Below, piece after piece: positions 8,362 to 17,017 of a DNA stretch of 41,996 nt. The DNA comes from Actinomycetes bacterium (GTDB lineage: Bacteria > Actinomycetota > Acidimicrobiia > Acidimicrobiales > RAAP-2): contig JAJZJC010000022.1 in assembly GCA_021810205.1 (NCBI GenBank), forward strand, positions 1 through 41,996. The letters are read 5' to 3'. Positions within the stretch are counted from its first letter, which is position 1. Every line of letters starts with the position of its first letter. A program made the translations under genes and the position numbers. The notes under the pieces are model-generated. The model had not been told where the DNA came from and made no database searches. It saw only the letters and a list, made by a program, of their open reading frames with translations.

Positions 8362-11300
8362 TCAGGGCCGGAGGGGTAACGGTGGGATGGAGCGGTCCGG
8401 GCGAGTGGCCGGGTCCGGCGGGGTTGCGGCAGGGTGCTCGTCGAGCGCCGCGAGGACGAGCTCGATCGCGCGCTCGAGCTGCGGGTCCCGCCCGGCGGCC
8501 CAATCCTGCGGAGCCATGCGGACCTCGACGTCGGGGTCGACGCCGTGGTTCTCGACGTCCCAGCCGAGCCCGTAGAACCAGAAGGCGTAGCGCGGCTGGG
8601 TGACCTGAGTGCCGTCGACGAGCTGGTAGCGGCTGTCGATGCCGATGACGCCGCCCCACGTGCGCGTGCCGACCACCGGGCCAAGGCGTCGCTGGCGGAA
8701 CGCGGCAGTCACGATGTCGCCGTCGGACCCGGCGTGCTCGTTCACCAAAAGGATGCGCGGGCCGCGTAGCGCGTGCTCGGGATAGGTGTCCGTGCCGCGG
8801 TGGCGAGCGGTCACCCATGCCTGCACCGTGCGGCCGATCGTCTCGAGGACGAGCGAGGAGACGTGGCCCCCGCGGTTGTCGCGCACGTCGACGACGAGCG
8901 CGTCGCGCGCGACCTCCGCGCGCAGGTCCCGGTGCAGCTCGGCCCAGCCGTAGCCCATCATGTCGGGGATGTGGAGGTAGCCGACACGGCCGCCGGTCGT
9001 CTCGTGGACCTGGGCACGCGTCGCTGCCACCCACGCCTGGTAGCGCAGCGGGCGCTCGTCGGAGAGGGGTTGGACGACCACCTCGCGCGAGCGGCCGTCG
9101 CGGGCGCGGATCCCGAGGACGACGGGCCGGTTCGCTGCCCCGACGAGCGACGCGGCCGGGCCGCGACGAGCGTCGACGCGCTTGCCGTCCACGTGCACGA
9201 TCGCGTCGCCCGGCTCGAGCACGACGGCGGGCGCGCGCAGCGGTGAACGGGCGCCGAGCACCGAGGACTCCCCGGCCAGCACGCGCCGAAGCACCCACGC
9301 GCCCTGTTCGTCGCGCGCGAGGTCCGCGCCGAGATGACCGAGCCTGCGCTCGTCTTCGAGGGGGCGCGGCGGCGGCATCTCATAGGCGTGGGACGACCCG
9401 AGCTCGCCCTGGAGCTCCCAGAGAACTTCGGAGAGGTCGTCGCGAGTGGCGACCTGGTCGAGCAACGGACGGTAGCGCGCGACCAGCGCGTCCCAGTCGA
9501 CCCCCGCCATGTCCGCGATCCAATAGTGGTCGCGCATGAGCCGCGCGGCCTCCTCGTACATCTGCCCCCATTCGACTGGCGGGTCGATCTCCACGCGCAC
9601 CCGCCCGAGGTCGACGTCGACGACGTCGGGATCTGCTTCGCCGCCGGAGCCCGTCGGCCCGGCACGATGTCCGGCGGCCACGGCACGCAGCTGCGGGCCG
9701 TCGCGCACCACGATGGTCTTGCCGTCGCCGCTCACCTCGAACCCGTCGAGCGCGTCGACGAGCACGGTTTGGTGGTTCGCCGCCAGGTCGAAGCGCACGA
9801 GCGACGCGCGTGGGGCCGGTGCGTCGAGCGCGGCTCGGCCCTCGCCCAGAACGCCGGCGAGCGGCATGGACAGCCAGGCGAAGCCGCCGTCGACGGAGGC
9901 CAGGCTCGAGAAGCGACCGGCATCGACGGGGAAAGGGACGACCCGGTCCGTGAGGCCCTCCACGTCGAGGTGGGTGCCCTCGCCGCCCGCATCGGGTGCC
10001 GCCGCGCCCGCATCGGGTGCCGCCGCGTCCGCATCGGGTGCCGCCGAGCCGCCGTCACCGCCGCTCTTGTCGCCTGGGGGTGCTCCCTCTCCCGGGCGCG
10101 GCCGGCCCTCGAGCTCGGGGTCGAACGGCGAGGGCGTGCGCGAGGAGAGCGTGAGGAGGTACGGCCGAGTCCCGGCCACGAAGGAGAGGTCGAAGACGTG
10201 CGCGTCGTAGAGCGGGTCGAAGGTGCGGGCGGAGAGGAACGCGAGGAACCTACCGTCAGTGCTGAAGGCGGGTGTCTCGTCCACGAAGCGCAACGGGGTG
10301 GCGTCGAGCACCGTGACGTCCCGCCCCTGCCGTCCCCCGTCGCCGGGGCGTTCGGTGCCGGTGGCGAGATCGGCGAGCTTGATCTGGCGCAGCGGCTCGG
10401 GACCAGCGTGCGACCATGCGAGCAGGCGCGAGTCGGGCGAGAAGCGCAACCCCGTCGCGTCGCCGTGGTCCGAGCGGGCGATCGTCTCGAACGTTGCGGC
10501 CTCGAGGTCGACCAGCAGCACGCGGCCGTCGTGGGCGGCCACGGCGGCACGGGTCCCGTCGGGCGAGACCGCGAGCTCGAGCACCCTGCCCAGCGAGCCC
10601 GCCCCGACGCGTCGCGGCGCTGCTGGCGGCGCTCCTCGCACTGCAGTGATCTCGAGGGCGTCGTCGCCTTGTGCATCGGTGACGACGACGACACGCCGCG
10701 CATCGCCCGTGCCCGCCACCTGCGGGAGGCGCGCCCGTGCCGGTCCGCCACCCGCGAGCAGGCGCGCGGGTCCCTTGGCGTGGGTGAGCCAGTGCACCTC
10801 GCCGCGCACCTCGACGGCGCTCGCTCGGCCGTCGTGGTCGACGGCGAACGCGCCGAGTGCCTCGCCCGCACGCAGCACCCGGGGGGCGCGGCCGCTCCTG
10901 GGTGCTGCGAGGGTGATGTCGATGCGCTCGGCGACGGAGTCCCGAGCGAGGTCGTCGAGGCGGAAGAGCTGCCCTGCGGACTGGTAGACGACGGTGCGGC
11001 CGTCGCTCGACGCGGCCCGCGCGTAGAAGTCGGCATGATCGGTGTGCCGGCGCAGGTCGACCCCCCCAAGGCCTGTCGCACTCTTGGCGTCGTGCACGGC
11101 CGCGCTCTTCGCCACGTCGACCGAGTAGACGTTGCCGACGCCCTCGTGGTCCGAGATGAAGACGAGCCGATCGCCGACGACCGCGGGATCCTCGAGCTGG
11201 CCGGCGAGCTCGCGAAGGAACGGCACGAACTGGCTGTCGCCCAAGGGATCGATCCACAGCGCCGCCGCCGTCCCGCCGCGGTAGCGCTTCCACGCCGCGC

Positions 11301-11778
11301 CCCGGCGCAGGCTTTGGTTCACCCCGAGGACGGTCGCCCGACCCGGGCCGCGGGCGATCGCGCTCACCGGCCCGTAGGGCAGGCGCGTAGCGTCCGTGCC
11401 ATCGACGGAGATCGCGTACGCCCAGGTGCGCGAGGTGAACGGCTCGCCGACGCCGGACACGACGAGGACGCGACGATCGTCGTCCCACCCGATGGTGCGG
11501 GTCGTGGGGTCGCCGAAGTAGGTGAGGCGCCGCAGGTCCGAACCGTCCGTGGCGACCACGAAGGCCTCGGGGGTCCCGTCGCGCTGGCTCGTGAACGCGA
11601 TGCGCGTGCCGTCGGGTGAGAGCACCGGAAAGGCCGCTGGCGCACGGTCCGCGGTCAGCCGCCGTGCGGTCCCCCCGGTCGACGCCACGAGCCACACGTC
11701 GTCGTCGGCGACGAAGGTCAGGGCATCGCCGCGTACCGAGGGAAACCGGAGGTAGCAAGGATGGGAGTCGTCTGGCAC
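8362..11778 (-). CDS. tricorn-type S41 peptidase
   Basis: About 1138 residues from a GTG at 11778 (VPDDSHPCYLRFPSVRGD), close to the usual size of tricorn core protease. The order is: an N-terminal beta-propeller with WD40-like repeats (LSPDGTRIAF, SPDGTRAAVA, FSPDSRLLAWS), a second propeller half, a C1 helical region, a PDZ domain (EPGDAIVHVDGKRVD) and the C-terminal S41 domain. Catalytic candidates are Ser1018 in NEHAGSDGD and His797 in LGSSHAYEM. Tricorn trims peptides released by the proteasome or other ATP-dependent proteases. A Gly/Ala/Asp/Pro linker built of a 7-residue repeat sits between propeller segments near residue 585. No clear ribosome binding site precedes the GTG, so the start is moderately uncertain. 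Confidence 0.88.
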   Translation of the reverse strand: MPDDSHPCYLRFPSVRGDALTFVADDDVWLVASTGGTARRLTADRAPAAFPVLSPDGTRIAFTSQRDGTPEAFVVATDGSDLRRLTYFGDPTTRTIGWDDDRRVLVVSGVGEPFTSRTWAYAISVDGTDATRLPYGPVSAIARGPGRATVLGVNQSLRRGAAWKRYRGGTAAALWIDPLGDSQFVPFLRELAGQLEDPAVVGDRLVFISDHEGVGNVYSVDVAKSAAVHDAKSATGLGGVDLRRHTDHADFYARAASSDGRTVVYQSAGQLFRLDDLARDSVAERIDITLAAPRSGRAPRVLRAGEALGAFAVDHDGRASAVEVRGEVHWLTHAKGPARLLAGGGPARARLPQVAGTGDARRVVVVTDAQGDDALEITAVRGAPPAAPRRVGAGSLGRVLELAVSPDGTRAAVAAHDGRVLLVDLEAATFETIARSDHGDATGLRFSPDSRLLAWSHAGPEPLRQIKLADLATGTERPGDGGRQGRDVTVLDATPLRFVDETPAFSTDGRFLAFLSARTFDPLYDAHVFDLSFVAGTRPYLLTLSSRTPSPFDPELEGRPRPGEGAPPGDKSGGDGGSAAPDADAAAPDAGAAAPDAGGEGTHLDVEGLTDRVVPFPVDAGRFSSLASVDGGFAWLSMPLAGVLGEGRAALDAPAPRASLVRFDLAANHQTVLVDALDGFEVSGDGKTIVVRDGPQLRAVAAGHRAGPTGSGGEADPDVVDVDLGRVRVEIDPPVEWGQMYEEAARLMRDHYWIADMAGVDWDALVARYRPLLDQVATRDDLSEVLWELQGELGSSHAYEMPPPRPLEDERRLGHLGADLARDEQGAWVLRRVLAGESSVLGARSPLRAPAVVLEPGDAIVHVDGKRVDARRGPAASLVGAANRPVVLGIRARDGRSREVVVQPLSDERPLRYQAWVAATRAQVHETTGGRVGYLHIPDMMGYGWAELHRDLRAEVARDALVVDVRDNRGGHVSSLVLETIGRTVQAWVTARHRGTDTYPEHALRGPRILLVNEHAGSDGDIVTAAFRQRRLGPVVGTRTWGGVIGIDSRYQLVDGTQVTQPRYAFWFYGLGWDVENHGVDPDVEVRMAPQDWAAGRDPQLERAIELVLAALDEHPAATPPDPATRPDRSIPPLPLRP
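9985..10047. repeat. 21-bp triplicate repeat in the tricorn linker
   Basis: Three 21-bp units at 9985-10005, 10006-10026 and 10027-10047 with one or two mismatches in the third. The frame is kept; it encodes a repeated Ala/Asp/Pro/Gly linker (AAAPDAG). Confidence 0.92.
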
Positions 11779-11961
11779 CGCCGGCCACGCTAACGGGACG
11801 GGTGCCGCCGCGCCCCGGCCACCGCACTCCGGCTCGGCGTGCCGACGTCTGCGGTCCACGGCGCTGCCTGCGGTGCCCCGGACGCCCGGCGGCCTGCGCG
11901 GCGTAGGATCTCGGTCGGTCCGTTCTCGTCGCCGGGACGCCGGCAGCGAGAGCAGGCCACT

Positions 11962-12050
11962 GGAGAGGTGCGAGAGCGGCCGAATCGGACTCACTGCTAA
12001 TGAGTTGACTGGGGGAACCCGGTCCGAGGGTTCAAATCCCTCCCTCTCCG
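11962..12050 (+). tRNA. tRNA-Ser(GCU)
   Basis: An 89-nt class II tRNA. The acceptor stem pairs GGAGAGG (11962-11968) with CCTCTCC (12043-12049) and G is the discriminator. The anticodon loop in CTCACTGCTAATGAG carries GCT, which reads AGC/AGU Ser codons. A long variable arm precedes the T arm (GAGGG-TTCAAAT-CCCTC). CCA is not encoded. It lies 98 bp before rimO. Confidence 0.95.
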
Positions 12051-12148
12051 CTGGACCGGCCAGGCGTGGGGCCGTTGTCGCAGCGGCAACGGCCCGGGGG
12101 CGCACCGCGGGGCGAAGGAGCAGCTCGATCGAGGAGAGAGGACGTCGC

Positions 12149-13666
12149 ATGCCCGACGGGCGCTACTGGCTGCAGACGCTGGGCTGCCCGAAGAACCAGG
12201 TCGACTCCGACAAGCTGGAGGGCGTGCTCGCCGCCCAGGGGTATCTGCCCGCGTCGGTCCTCGACGAGGCCGACCTCGTCGTGGTCAACACCTGTGCCTT
12301 CATCGACGCTGCCCGCCAGGAGTCGATCGACACCGTGCTCGAGCTGGCGGAAGACCGGGCCCCGGGCGCCCGTCTCGTGGTGACCGGCTGCATGGCCGCG
12401 CGCTACGGCGACGAGCTCGCCGAGGCGATGCCCGAGGTCGATCTCGTGGCCGGCTTCGGTCAGTCCCTGACCGCTCGGGCGCCGTCGCCGGCGCCCGTCG
12501 CGTTGGGTCGCCGGCGGCCCGCGCGCACCGCTGCAGGTGCCGCCTGCGCAGCCGACGCTGGCCAGAGCCCCAGTGTCACGCAGCCCGATGCCGTCACTCC
12601 AAGCGCAGCGGCGTTCGACCTCCTCTCGCTGCCGCGCCCGCCTTCCCGGGTCCCGTGGGCGTACGTGAAGGTGGCGGAGGGATGCGACCGCCGTTGCGGC
12701 TTCTGCGCGATCCCGTCGTTTCGCGGCGCGCAGCGCTCGCGCCCTGTCGCCGACGTCCTCGCCGAGGTCGCCTCGCTCACCGCCAGCCGCGAGATGCCCG
12801 TCCAAGAGGTGGTCCTCGTGGCCCAGGACCTCGCCTCCTACGGACGTGATCGGTCGGATCGGCGCCGCCACCACGAGGGCGCGGACGCTTCGTCGAACGC
12901 CGCCGGCCGGCCGACGCCGCTCGTCGCCTTGGTCACGGAGATCGCGCGCGCGGTGCCGCGCACCCGCCTTCTCTACCTCTATCCGTCCGGTCTCACCGGC
13001 GAGCTGATCGAGGCGGTGCTCTCGACGGGAGTGCCGTACTTCGACCTGTCGCTCCAGCACGTCTCGCGCCCCCACCTCGCGCGCATGCGGCGCTGGGGCG
13101 AGGGCGAGCGCTTCCTCGCGCGCATCGAGGCGATCCGCCGCATGGCGCCCGAGGCGACCTTCCGCTCCTCGTTCATCGTGGGCTACCCCGGCGAGACCGA
13201 CGAAGACCACGATGCACTGCTCGAGTTCCTTGCCGCGGCGCGCCTCGACTGGGCAGGGTTCTTCGCGTTCTCCCGGGAGCCGGGCACCGCCGCGGACACC
13301 ATGGGCGACCAGGTGCCCGAGCCACTCGCCCTCGAGCGATTGCGCGAGTGCACCGAGCTGCAGGACGCGATCACCGCCGAGCGGCGCGACCTCCTCGTCG
13401 GCGAGGTGCGTGAGGTGCTCGTGGACGCGCCCGGCATCGGGCGCAGCATCCACGAGGCACCCGAGATCGACGGTGTCGTCCACGTGCCCGCGACACTGCC
13501 GGTCGGCGCGCTCGTCGCGTTGCGCATCACCGAGGCCCTGGGGACCGATCTCGTCGCCGGGCAGCTCGGCGCCGGGCAGCTCGGCGCCGTGCCGGTCGCT
13601 GCGTCGGACGCACATCGTGGCGCCGGCGCCCCTGTTGGGGCCTCGAGCGTGGCGAGCGGTAGGTGA
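12149..13666 (+). CDS. rimO: ribosomal protein S12 methylthiotransferase RimO
   Basis: A 505-residue radical SAM enzyme that adds a methylthio group to an Asp of ribosomal protein S12 using two iron-sulfur clusters. The UPF0004 domain shows Cys in TLGCPKNQVDSD, VNTCAFIDAARQESID and VVTGCMAARYG. The radical SAM cluster is Cys179, Cys183 and Cys186 in GCDRRCGFCAIPSFRG, and the TRAM domain lies near the C-terminus. The CPKNQVDSD signature separates RimO from MiaB. It is longer than the usual 440 residues because of two low-complexity inserts (about 110-155 and 232-250). The ATG at 12149 follows GGAGAGAGG. It overlaps pgsA by 4 bp (GTGA) and starts a rimO-pgsA-cinA operon common in actinobacteria. 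Confidence 0.95.
   Translation: MPDGRYWLQTLGCPKNQVDSDKLEGVLAAQGYLPASVLDEADLVVVNTCAFIDAARQESIDTVLELAEDRAPGARLVVTGCMAARYGDELAEAMPEVDLVAGFGQSLTARAPSPAPVALGRRRPARTAAGAACAADAGQSPSVTQPDAVTPSAAAFDLLSLPRPPSRVPWAYVKVAEGCDRRCGFCAIPSFRGAQRSRPVADVLAEVASLTASREMPVQEVVLVAQDLASYGRDRSDRRRHHEGADASSNAAGRPTPLVALVTEIARAVPRTRLLYLYPSGLTGELIEAVLSTGVPYFDLSLQHVSRPHLARMRRWGEGERFLARIEAIRRMAPEATFRSSFIVGYPGETDEDHDALLEFLAAARLDWAGFFAFSREPGTAADTMGDQVPEPLALERLRECTELQDAITAERRDLLVGEVREVLVDAPGIGRSIHEAPEIDGVVHVPATLPVGALVALRITEALGTDLVAGQLGAGQLGAVPVAASDAHRGAGAPVGASSVASGR
13556..13585. repeat. 15-bp tandem duplication near the 3' end of rimO
   Basis: Two exact 15-bp copies (GCCGGGCAGCTCGGC) at 13556-13570 and 13571-13585, duplicating five residues after the TRAM domain without a frameshift. 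Confidence 0.95.
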
Positions 13667-14250
13667 GCGCGACGGGGACCGCGGGGCCGAGCTACGGGCC
13701 GACGGCGCTCGCCACGCCGGCCAACGCGTTGACCGCCGCACGGCTGCTCGTCGCACCGGTGTTCGTCGGGCTGATCGTCTCGGAAGGCCCGAGCTGGTTG
13801 ACGGCCGCGGTCGGCGTCGCGGTGGCCGGCAGCGACGGGATCGACGGCTGGCTCGCGCGCCGGCACGGCGCGACGCGCTCCGGGGCGTTCTTGGACCCGC
13901 TCGCCGACAAGTTCGTCGTGCTCGGAGCCTTCTCCGCGCTGGCGTTCCAGGGCAAGCTGCCATGGGTGCCCATCGGCCTGATGGCGGCACGCGAGATCGG
14001 GATGAGCGGATACCGCTCCTGGGCGGCCCGGCGCGGGATCTCCATCCCGGCCCGTCGCTCGGCGAAGATCAAGACGCTCGTCCAGGATCTCGCCATCGCG
14101 ACCTGCGTGGTGCCACCGCTCGCCGATCAGCGCGGGCTGCAGCTCGTCGCAGTGTGGGCCGCCGCCGCCCTCACCCTCACGAGCGGGGCTCAGTACCTGC
14201 GTGACGGGCGCGCGGCGATGCGTGCGCGGCGTAGGGAAGGAGGCAGATGA
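13663..14250 (+). CDS. pgsA: CDP-diacylglycerol-glycerol-3-phosphate 3-phosphatidyltransferase
   Basis: A 195-residue membrane enzyme of the CDP-alcohol phosphatidyltransferase family, making phosphatidylglycerol phosphate in the cytoplasmic membrane. The family signature D-x2-DG-x2-AR-x8-G-x3-D-x3-D is complete: DGIDGWLAR followed by GAFLDPLAD. Several hydrophobic segments surround it. The GTG start overlaps the rimO stop (GTGA) and the stop overlaps the cinA start (ATGA), so the three genes are translationally coupled. The choice of PgsA over PIS-type enzymes rests on its position between rimO and cinA and on overall similarity. Confidence 0.9.
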   Translation: MSATGTAGPSYGPTALATPANALTAARLLVAPVFVGLIVSEGPSWLTAAVGVAVAGSDGIDGWLARRHGATRSGAFLDPLADKFVVLGAFSALAFQGKLPWVPIGLMAAREIGMSGYRSWAARRGISIPARRSAKIKTLVQDLAIATCVVPPLADQRGLQLVAVWAAAALTLTSGAQYLRDGRAAMRARRREGGR

Positions 14251-15548
14251 GGGTCGAGATCGTCGCTGTCGGCACCGAGCTCCTGCTCGGACAGATCGCG
14301 GACACCAACGGGCAGTGGCTCGGCGAGCACCTCGCAGCCGCCGGGGTCGACTCGTACTTTCACCAGGCAGTCGGGGACAACCACGCGCGCATCGTGACAG
14401 CGCTGCGCACGGGGCTCGCGCGCGGCGACGCCCTCATCGTCTGCGGCGGGCTGGGCCCGACCCAGGACGACATCACCCGTGACGCACTTGCCGAGGTGAT
14501 GCACGTGCCGCTCGTGCGCGACGAAGCCGTTGCGCGCCGCATCGAGGAGCTGTTCTTGGCCCGCGGGCGCTCGATGCCCCGGAACAACTTCCGTCAGGCC
14601 GACGTTCCACTGGGCGCGCAAGTCATCGAGCAGACGCGGGGCACCGCGCCGGGGCTCATCTGTCCAGTCGGGAACAAGGTCGTCTACGCGGTGCCCGGTG
14701 TGCCTCATGAGATGGCCGAGATGTTCGAACGCGCGATCCTCCCGGACCTCCGCCGGCGCATGGCCGATTCGGGGGAAGAGGGGGTCATCACGAGCCGCGT
14801 GTTGCGCACGTGGGGCACGAGCGAGTCCGCCCTCGCCGAGGCGTTGCAGGACAGGATCGACGCGCTGGACGCCGACGTCGGCCCTGAGGGAACCGTGACG
14901 CTCGCGTTCCTGGCGAGCGGCATCGAGGGCATCAAGGTGCGGCTCACGGCGCGCGCGCGCGACACCCGGCGTGCCGAGGCCCTGCTCGACGCGGAGGAGC
15001 AGGAGGTGCGTGCGACGCTCACCGCACGCCTGGGCGACGTGGTCTTTGGTGTCGACGAGGTGACGATGGAGCAGGCGGTAGCCGCCGAGCTCATCTCGCG
15101 CGGGCTCTCGTTCGCTGTGGCCGAGTCCCTCACGGGCGGGCTGATCGCCTCCCGCTTGGTGGACGTGCCAGGTGCAAGCAACTGGTTCCGCGGTGGGGTC
15201 GTCGCCTACGACTCGGCGGTCAAGCACTCGGTGCTCGGCGTGCCCGAGGGCCCGGTGGTCACCGCCGACGCCGCGGTTGCCATGGCCGAGGGTGCCCGCC
15301 GGGTGCTCGGCGCGGACGTCGCGCTCGGCATCACCGGCGTCGCGGGGCCGGAGCGCCAGGAAGGCGTCGCGCCCGGAACCGTGTTCGTCGGCCTCGCGTT
15401 CGCCGGCGCACCGTCGTTGCGGCGCGAGCTGCACCTCCCGGGCGACCGCGCGCGAGTCCGCCAGTACTCGGCGATCTCCGCGCTCGACCTCTTGCGCAAG
15501 ACCCTGCTCACACGCGAGCGCGGCGTCGACGCGCCGTCGCTCGGCTGA
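14247..15548 (+). CDS. cinA: competence/damage-inducible protein CinA
   Basis: A 433-residue two-domain protein. Residues about 1-170 form the MoCF-like domain (VEIVAVGTELLLGQIADTN, GGLGPTQDDITRDAL, NKVVYAVPGVPHEM), linked to ADP-ribose pyrophosphatase activity. Residues about 265-425 form the nicotinamide-nucleotide amidase domain (FAVAESLTGGLIASRLVDVPG, RGGVVAYDSAVK, ALGITGVAGP). It probably recycles the NMN released by DNA ligase and other NAD users. It follows pgsA with a 4-bp overlap. Confidence 0.94.
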   Translation: MRVEIVAVGTELLLGQIADTNGQWLGEHLAAAGVDSYFHQAVGDNHARIVTALRTGLARGDALIVCGGLGPTQDDITRDALAEVMHVPLVRDEAVARRIEELFLARGRSMPRNNFRQADVPLGAQVIEQTRGTAPGLICPVGNKVVYAVPGVPHEMAEMFERAILPDLRRRMADSGEEGVITSRVLRTWGTSESALAEALQDRIDALDADVGPEGTVTLAFLASGIEGIKVRLTARARDTRRAEALLDAEEQEVRATLTARLGDVVFGVDEVTMEQAVAAELISRGLSFAVAESLTGGLIASRLVDVPGASNWFRGGVVAYDSAVKHSVLGVPEGPVVTADAAVAMAEGARRVLGADVALGITGVAGPERQEGVAPGTVFVGLAFAGAPSLRRELHLPGDRARVRQYSAISALDLLRKTLLTRERGVDAPSLG

Positions 15549-15568
15549 GCGGGGGCCTGCGCGCTGGC

Positions 15569-15600
15569 GCGGCGCACGAGGCGCGCGGCGCACGAAGCGC
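15569..15600. repeat. 16-bp tandem duplication between cinA and the toxin gene
   Basis: Two 16-bp copies with one mismatch (GCGGCGCACGAGGCGC and GCGGCGCACGAAGCGC) at 15569-15584 and 15585-15600. Confidence 0.92.
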
Positions 15601-15617
15601 GCCCGACCGTTCGGGGC

Positions 15618-15974
15618 GTGGCTGCACGCATCGGTATCGAGGTCTCCGAGGAGGTCGCCAAGTGGTACGCGCGCCTCGGGTCACGTGACCGCGCCTATGC
15701 GGACCGGGCGCTCGACCGCCTCACCGAGGCCGGACCGGGCATACGGATGCCTCATGCGCGATCGCTCGGGAACGGCCTGCACGAGCTGCGCTTCTCGTGC
15801 CAAGGTGTGTCGAGGCGCATCACGTACGCGCTCGACCGCGATGGCCAGGCGCGGATGCTGACGACGTTCGCCAAGCAGCGCGGGCTCGAGCGCCACGAGA
15901 TCGAGCGGGCCCGTCGTGCGTTGGTCCGGACCCTGGGCCGCGAGGCCCCCACGGCACGAGAGAGGTCCCGATGA
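15618..15974 (+). CDS. HigB/RelE-family (Gp49-like) toxin of a type II pair
   Basis: A 118-residue small basic protein of the phage Gp49-like/HigB group: an N-terminal helix (VAKWYARL), a Leu-Gly-Leu-x-E-L-R strand (LGNGLHELRFS), RITYALDRDGQARMLTTFAKQ typical of the RelE core, and a basic C-terminal helix. Family members cleave mRNA at the ribosome. The gene is followed by an XRE gene with a 4-bp ATGA overlap; toxin before antitoxin is the HigBA order. The GTG start has a weak upstream site. It lies between cinA and recA. Confidence 0.82.
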   Translation: MAARIGIEVSEEVAKWYARLGSRDRAYADRALDRLTEAGPGIRMPHARSLGNGLHELRFSCQGVSRRITYALDRDGQARMLTTFAKQRGLERHEIERARRALVRTLGREAPTARERSR

Positions 15975-16300
15975 CACTCGACGACCTGCGACGACGGATC
16001 CCCGTCGAGGATCAGGCGAGCTACGACGCTGCCTACGCCGAGGCGGTGGCTGCCGAGCGTCTCGGCGATGCCGTCCACCGGCTCCGTGCGGCCGCCGGCC
16101 TCTCGGAGTCCGCGCTCGCCGTACGCATGGGCGTCGACGCATCGGAGGTCGAGCGGGCAGAGGAGGGGGACCCGGCGACCCCTATGGCGTTCTTCCTCCG
16201 CCTTTGCAGGGCCCTGGGTGTCTCGTTGACCGTTGCCCTGGGCGACGCCGTCGTCGACATGGGTCAGTGGCGGCTGCCGGACGATGGTGCGCGAGCCTGA
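15971..16300 (+). CDS. XRE-family regulator, likely antitoxin of the HigBA pair
   Basis: A 109-residue protein whose helix-turn-helix spans about residues 38-90 (AVHRLRAAAGLSESALAV, VDASEVERAEEGDPATPMAFFLRLCRALGV). The start overlaps the toxin stop, which supports an antitoxin that binds the toxin and represses the pair. In many actinobacteria the XRE regulator ClgR sits between cinA and recA; this gene holds that position but is paired with a toxin, so it is probably not ClgR. It overlaps the thpR start by 17 bp. Confidence 0.82.
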   Translation: MTLDDLRRRIPVEDQASYDAAYAEAVAAERLGDAVHRLRAAAGLSESALAVRMGVDASEVERAEEGDPATPMAFFLRLCRALGVSLTVALGDAVVDMGQWRLPDDGARA

Positions 16301-16871
16301 GCCGAGTGCCGCGGCTGCGCCCCCTTTCGGGGTCGAGCCCGTGGCGACCCTGCGCCTCTTCGCCGGCGTCTGGCCGTCCGAGGAGGTGGTCGCTGCGCTC
16401 GCGGCGCTGCCGCGCCCCGCCGTGCGCGGCGTGCGCTGGACGACGGTCGCGCAGTGGCACGTCACGGTCGCCTTTCTGGGCGCCGTCGCCGAACCGGCGC
16501 TCGGCGCGCTCGGTGCGGCGCTCCGTGACGCCGTCGCCTGCGCTGACCCTGTCGAGGCGCGTGTGGGGCCGGCGACTGAGCGGCTCGGACGGTCGTTGCT
16601 CTGTGCGCCGGTGACCGGGCTCGACGCGCTCGCGGCGACGACGCGCGCGGCGCTCGCCGCCGCGCTCCCCACGCCGGTGCCGGACCCGGTCCCTTTCCGA
16701 GGGCATCTCACCTTGGCCCGAGCGCATCGTCGCCACGCGATCCCCGCGTCGCTCGTGGGCACCCCCGTCGCCGGGAGCTGGACGCCGGGTGCTGTCTGCC
16801 TCGTCCGCTCCGAGCTGGACCCCGACGGCGCGCGCTACACCACGCTCGTGGAAGCGCCCGTTCCCCACTAG
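16284..16871 (+). CDS. thpR: RNA 2',3'-cyclic phosphodiesterase (2'-5' RNA ligase family)
   Basis: A 195-residue member of the 2H phosphoesterase superfamily, shown by two HxTx motifs: HVTVAFLG (about residues 58-65) and HLTLARAH (about 143-150). LRLFAGVWPSEEV at the N-terminus is typical of ThpR, which opens 2',3'-cyclic phosphate ends of RNA. The ATG at 16284 lies inside the last codons of the XRE gene; a later in-frame start near 16340 cannot be excluded. Co-transcription with an RNA-cleaving toxin whose products may carry cyclic phosphates is suggestive but unproven. Confidence 0.88.
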   Translation: MVREPEPSAAAAPPFGVEPVATLRLFAGVWPSEEVVAALAALPRPAVRGVRWTTVAQWHVTVAFLGAVAEPALGALGAALRDAVACADPVEARVGPATERLGRSLLCAPVTGLDALAATTRAALAAALPTPVPDPVPFRGHLTLARAHRRHAIPASLVGTPVAGSWTPGAVCLVRSELDPDGARYTTLVEAPVPH

Positions 16872-16906
16872 TGCCGCGCACCTGGCAGGACCGGAGCATC
16901 CAACAC

Positions 16907-16920
16907 CGAACAGGCGTTCG
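16907..16920. promoter_or_regulatory. LexA (SOS) box upstream of recA
   Basis: CGAACAGGCGTTCG is a dyad of GAAC-N4-GTTC, the Bacillus/actinobacterial LexA consensus, about 98 bp before the recA ATG. RecA-stimulated cleavage of LexA would relieve repression of recA here. Confidence 0.85.
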
Positions 16921-16940
16921 CCATTAGTGTCGGAGTCACC

Positions 16941-16968
16941 CGTCACACCGAGTCCGTCACACCCAGTC
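16941..16968. repeat. 14-bp imperfect tandem duplication in the recA leader
   Basis: CGTCACACCGAGTC and CGTCACACCCAGTC lie in tandem at 16941-16954 and 16955-16968, between the LexA box and the recA start. Confidence 0.85.
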
Positions 16969-17017
16969 CGTACAGTCGCCGACGGCGCACGCAAGACCAC
17001 CACCCAGGAGAGAATCG

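Noticed and set aside
9334-11619. 760-codon plus-strand open frame
   Set aside because: Antisense shadow of the tricorn protease, a result of high-GC codon use; no domains seen.
12032-13990. 650-codon minus-strand open frame over rimO and pgsA
   Set aside because: Antisense shadow; the plus strand carries two unmistakable families.
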